A stretch of DNA of 64,000 nucleotides, taken from IMG/VR virus record IMGVR_UViG_3300031957_001675, positions 1 through 64,000 of that record. One strand, 5' to 3'. This stretch comes from a virus. The position numbers were made by a program, and so were the translations under genes. Shown one piece after another: positions 60,893 through 64,000 of this stretch (position 1 is the stretch's first letter; each line of letters opens with the position of its first letter). The notes beneath the pieces are model-generated. The model made no database searches. It was not told where the DNA came from and worked only from the letters and a program-made list of their open reading frames with translations.

Positions 60893-63800
60893 TTACTCCG
60901 AATCTATGACGTTTAAGTTTGTATCAGTAGAATCAGTCGGTACTGCAACTGTTGGTGATGTAACTCTGATAACAACAGGGTAATCACCATCAATTGTTGT
61001 TGATATTGTGTTTTTAACACCTTCATAAAAACTATTATTTAGAGCAGTAACGTGTTGATATTCTGGGTCTAAATCAGTTTCTACCAAAGACTTAGAACTA
61101 TAGAAGTTTACATATCTATCAAGTGATGTTAATTGACTCTGTGCATAATGTGCTGAACTTGTATAGTAAAATTTATATTGTTGATTAAGTTCTGATTTTC
61201 TATTATCAAGTATAATAGAACCTGTTGGCTCACTAAATACTTTATTTGGTCCACCAAATTTAGCAGAACCGCTTATATAAAGAGTTTCATCATTTACATA
61301 TTTGTGTAGTGATTGATTCAATGTATATAAAGATGGTGTTCTGAAAGTTGCAGAACTATCGATTTCACCTGTATAATTTGGATATTCAGTTTCGATTGTA
61401 ATTATAGAACCACTTTGTTCTTGTTCACCGTATGCTGATGTATCTACAAAACGTGATATATTAATATTATCTTCGTACGAAGGTTGAGTTACAGTTGGAT
61501 TATTTCTTTGTACTGGTGATTTAGACCTTTCAAATATATTACCTTCAATCAATGTACCCATTTGAGATTTTGCTCTTGCAGGTACAAGTTTTCTCAACTG
61601 TTTAAATACAGATTGGTCATAGTATTTAATAATATGCATATAGTCCCAAAACGTAGCACTACCAGATGTGTATTTCTGAAAGTATTGTTTTGAAATATCA
61701 CGTAGTCCAGAATAACTTTCATCAAATACATCTCTTGGGTCACCCAAGTATTGATTAAAATCTAAATTAGCAAATGATGAAATTATATCTTCATTAACAA
61801 CATCAACGGGTGAAAAATAAATACCAAGTTTTGGTGAATCAAGAGGAGCAAAATCATTTGAACTTACATCATATCTCTCATTTATACTTAATGATGCACC
61901 ACTACCACTTAGAAAATTATTTTCAATTCTAATCTTAGTGGCATTTCTACGATTTGGACCAGAATTAGGTATAATTGTTTTTGTTTTATCTACTACACTT
62001 TCAAACGTATTCTCACCGTCAAAACCAAAAGCACTACCTGTTTGTGTAGTTGTTTGGTTTGCCTTTACATCTCTGATGCTATCACCGTCTGATAATGTTT
62101 TATTATCATCAAACGAAAATCTTCTTGATACATTATAATATGATGAAGACGGTGTATTACCAGTGTATGATTTTGGATTTGATACGTGAAGATTAAATGA
62201 CTCTTCTTTTAGTGGTTCACTTAACAATCTAAACTCCATCATCGAACCACCAAATCTATCGGCATTGAAAACACCTGATGCTGTACCACTATTGTCACCA
62301 CCTATATATAAATTACCACTACCCGTCCACGAAGCGTTGTATGATTGAGAAGCTGAGCCTGTAATATGAAGTGTTGATTTTGAAGAATGTACTATTCTAT
62401 CTACACCAGAGTCATATTTCTTAACATATAAATCATAGTTAAAATTATCATTTATAGAATCTGTATTTGATGAAACTTTTCTTAACGATATATCATCCCA
62501 GAAAATGGTTGTTTGAGGTTTTAGATTTTCAAATCGTACACCCAAATTAGCAGTATTTGGAAACTTCATTGTTTTTTCAACAACGATTTGTTTCCACTCT
62601 GTTTCATTCAATCCGACTTGTTCAGATGATTTTATACCACCATCTTGTAAACTATATTCAAATTCTTGGTCCCAATTAACGATTTCTTCATTTGAATCTA
62701 ATTCAAATAAACTAAGTCTACCGACAGAATCAACTACACTCGAAGAAACTTTTGCATATGCAGAAAACATAAATGTTTCACCTTGACTTACACTCGCTGC
62801 AGATATGTTATCAGTTATATCGTTTGATGGTTTTTTATAAAATTTTGAAAATGAAGAACCGTCATATGATGTATTAATATGACTCAAACTTTTTGTACCA
62901 GACTTAGCTACATTAGAACTACTTACTATTTGTATATCACCATTTTCTGCATTTGATATACCTTTTATAAAAGGTGGATTAAATAGACTTGCGGTTTCAA
63001 TTGAGGGAAATAAAAATAACTCAGGTTCAATTTTAGTTTTTCTCAACATAACAGAATGATACTCACCATCGTAGATTGGTAATAAAGAAGAACTTATTTC
63101 TTGTAAACCAAAAGAACCAGTGAGCATGAATGCTACAGTACCTTTATTATCAGTAGAATTATTATCTTTTAATTTTATTGCCCAATCTGTATCTTTTTGT
63201 ACGAGTATTTGGTCTGAACCCGAAACTGCTCTAAATCTAAACTCAACAGTATCTGGTTTTCTATTCGTAGTATCATCATCATCCCAAGATGTCAAAACGT
63301 ATTGAGCACCTTTAAATCTTAACGCTCTTGTAAACTTTCTAGCTATTTCAAATTGTGCTTTTTGATTTTGTTTTTGTAAACCACCGTATTCTCTAACACG
63401 TAGTATACTACTTGGTATACCATAACAATTCAATACACCCTTCAATGCACCTAATGTACCTTTTGCTTTTAATAAGTATGGCATACTTGCTATTAATCTT
63501 TTTGTAATCTCTTTTGATATATCACCTTCAGGTGGTGAACTTAAAGAACCTGATGTGTAGAGTGAATAAGTCGAACCAGTAAGTTTTTGGCCAAAAGCAA
63601 TTTGACTTAAATCTAATAAGTCTTTACCATCTTGCTGAGTCCAACCTAAAGACTTTGCTATATTCAAAACTAACTCTTTAGAAAAGCCTTCAGATAAATC
63701 ATTTTGTCTATCTGTAATTTCTGACATTGCTGTAGTGTATGACCATATCTCGTCAAACTGTTGACCAATCATATCAAGAAAATCAAAAAATTGTTTGTTC

Positions 63801-64000
63801 TCAATATCTTCTTTTACGTGTGTTGGTAACAAATTTACTAATCTATTTTGATTATCTATATCATATAAAGAAGCACTATACAGTTGACCAGTTTTACTAC
63901 CTATACTACCATACCAATCTGTAAATGTTGAATTAGATGAGCTTACTGGTACAAATGGGTCATCATAAGTACCACTACCTGTTTTAGGCCAACTAGCATT
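60893..64000 (-). CDS. Large virion protein with LamG-like segment (cut by window end)
   Basis: The frame is open to base 64000 with no start in the window: the residues NASWPKTGSGTYDD precede the first in-frame TTG at 63832, so that TTG is not the start. At least 1035 residues are present. The middle contains TEW-KQIVVEKTMKF-type beta strands and a LamG/lectin-like stretch (GSGNLYIGGDNSGTASGVFN then MMEFRLLSEPL). The N-terminal portion has VKEDIENKQFFDFLDMIGQQ, helical. The C-terminus ends TAVPTDSTDTNLNVIDSE-like. It is probably a tail or baseplate protein with carbohydrate-binding potential. Confidence 0.75.
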   Translation of the reverse strand, partial: NASWPKTGSGTYDDPFVPVSSSNSTFTDWYGSIGSKTGQLYSASLYDIDNQNRLVNLLPTHVKEDIENKQFFDFLDMIGQQFDEIWSYTTAMSEITDRQNDLSEGFSKELVLNIAKSLGWTQQDGKDLLDLSQIAFGQKLTGSTYSLYTSGSLSSPPEGDISKEITKRLIASMPYLLKAKGTLGALKGVLNCYGIPSSILRVREYGGLQKQNQKAQFEIARKFTRALRFKGAQYVLTSWDDDDTTNRKPDTVEFRFRAVSGSDQILVQKDTDWAIKLKDNNSTDNKGTVAFMLTGSFGLQEISSSLLPIYDGEYHSVMLRKTKIEPELFLFPSIETASLFNPPFIKGISNAENGDIQIVSSSNVAKSGTKSLSHINTSYDGSSFSKFYKKPSNDITDNISAASVSQGETFMFSAYAKVSSSVVDSVGRLSLFELDSNEEIVNWDQEFEYSLQDGGIKSSEQVGLNETEWKQIVVEKTMKFPNTANLGVRFENLKPQTTIFWDDISLRKVSSNTDSINDNFNYDLYVKKYDSGVDRIVHSSKSTLHITGSASQSYNASWTGSGNLYIGGDNSGTASGVFNADRFGGSMMEFRLLSEPLKEESFNLHVSNPKSYTGNTPSSSYYNVSRRFSFDDNKTLSDGDSIRDVKANQTTTQTGSAFGFDGENTFESVVDKTKTIIPNSGPNRRNATKIRIENNFLSGSGASLSINERYDVSSNDFAPLDSPKLGIYFSPVDVVNEDIISSFANLDFNQYLGDPRDVFDESYSGLRDISKQYFQKYTSGSATFWDYMHIIKYYDQSVFKQLRKLVPARAKSQMGTLIEGNIFERSKSPVQRNNPTVTQPSYEDNINISRFVDTSAYGEQEQSGSIITIETEYPNYTGEIDSSATFRTPSLYTLNQSLHKYVNDETLYISGSAKFGGPNKVFSEPTGSIILDNRKSELNQQYKFYYTSSAHYAQSQLTSLDRYVNFYSSKSLVETDLDPEYQHVTALNNSFYEGVKNTISTTIDGDYPVVIRVTSPTVAVPTDSTDTNLNVIDSE

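Noticed and set aside
63830-63832. TTG at 63832 as the start of the last gene
   Set aside because: The frame is open upstream to the window end with well-formed protein sequence and there is no ribosome binding site before the TTG, so the true start is outside the window.

Overview
The window is a 64 kb stretch of an AT-rich (about two-thirds A+T by eye) genome of a T4-like tailed phage. Hallmark proteins are recognisable by motif: large terminase (gp17), portal (gp20), prohead protease (gp21), acidic scaffold (gp22), major capsid protein (gp23), neck proteins (gp13, gp14), a gp15-type tail terminator, a fused gp47/gp46 recombination nuclease and a gp61-type primase. Almost every gene is on the minus strand, packed with 1-15 nt gaps or ATGA/GTGA/TAATG overlaps, mostly behind GGAG-type ribosome binding sites. 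The one convincing plus-strand gene is a 58-codon ribbon-helix-helix-like regulator at 43.2 kb. No stretch longer than about 160 bases lacks a gene, and I saw no tRNA, rRNA, CRISPR array, insertion sequence or integrase. Genes run off both ends, so this is an internal fragment.

Layout in transcription order (high to low coordinates). (1) 58-64 kb: four virion/tail-type proteins, including one with a LamG-like segment. (2) 48-58 kb: an unusual envelope cassette of signal-peptide, lipoprotein, beta-barrel and single-TM proteins. It includes a 943-aa secreted protein with a type IX secretion (T9SS) sorting tail, a PorV/PorQ-like barrel, two CsgG-like proteins, a second barrel, holin-like and spanin-like genes, and a packaged Nudix-metalloprotease. 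(3) 43-48 kb: nuclease/resolvase, primase and gp47-gp46 fusion. (4) 34-43 kb: two giant fibre/adhesin proteins and a GH108-type endolysin. (5) 16.8-34 kb: head genes interleaved with many proteins that start with a short basic leader ending in (L/I)-x-E, which looks like the T4 capsid-targeting sequence cut by gp21. Among them is a 1642-aa multi-enzyme polyprotein. A ribosomal protein bS21 gene also sits here. (6) 9.5-16.7 kb: scaffold, capsid and neck. (7) 0-10.4 kb: repeat-rich fibre proteins.

Host: the T9SS sorting tail, the PorV/PorQ-like protein and signal peptides ending in -AQ, -GQ or -TQ point to a host in the Bacteroidota/FCB group (Bacteroidota, Marinimicrobia or relatives), probably aquatic. 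This is inference from gene content.

How the genes may work together: the head module builds a capsid loaded with gp21-processed internal proteins and enzymes (kinase-, adenylyltransferase-, ligase-, Nudix- and metalloprotease-like) that would enter the cell with the DNA. The envelope cassette would remodel the surface or outer membrane of the infected cell and includes the likely lysis functions. An octamer reading ATATTTAT on the coding strand recurs upstream of eleven genes or operons and is the best candidate for the late promoter.
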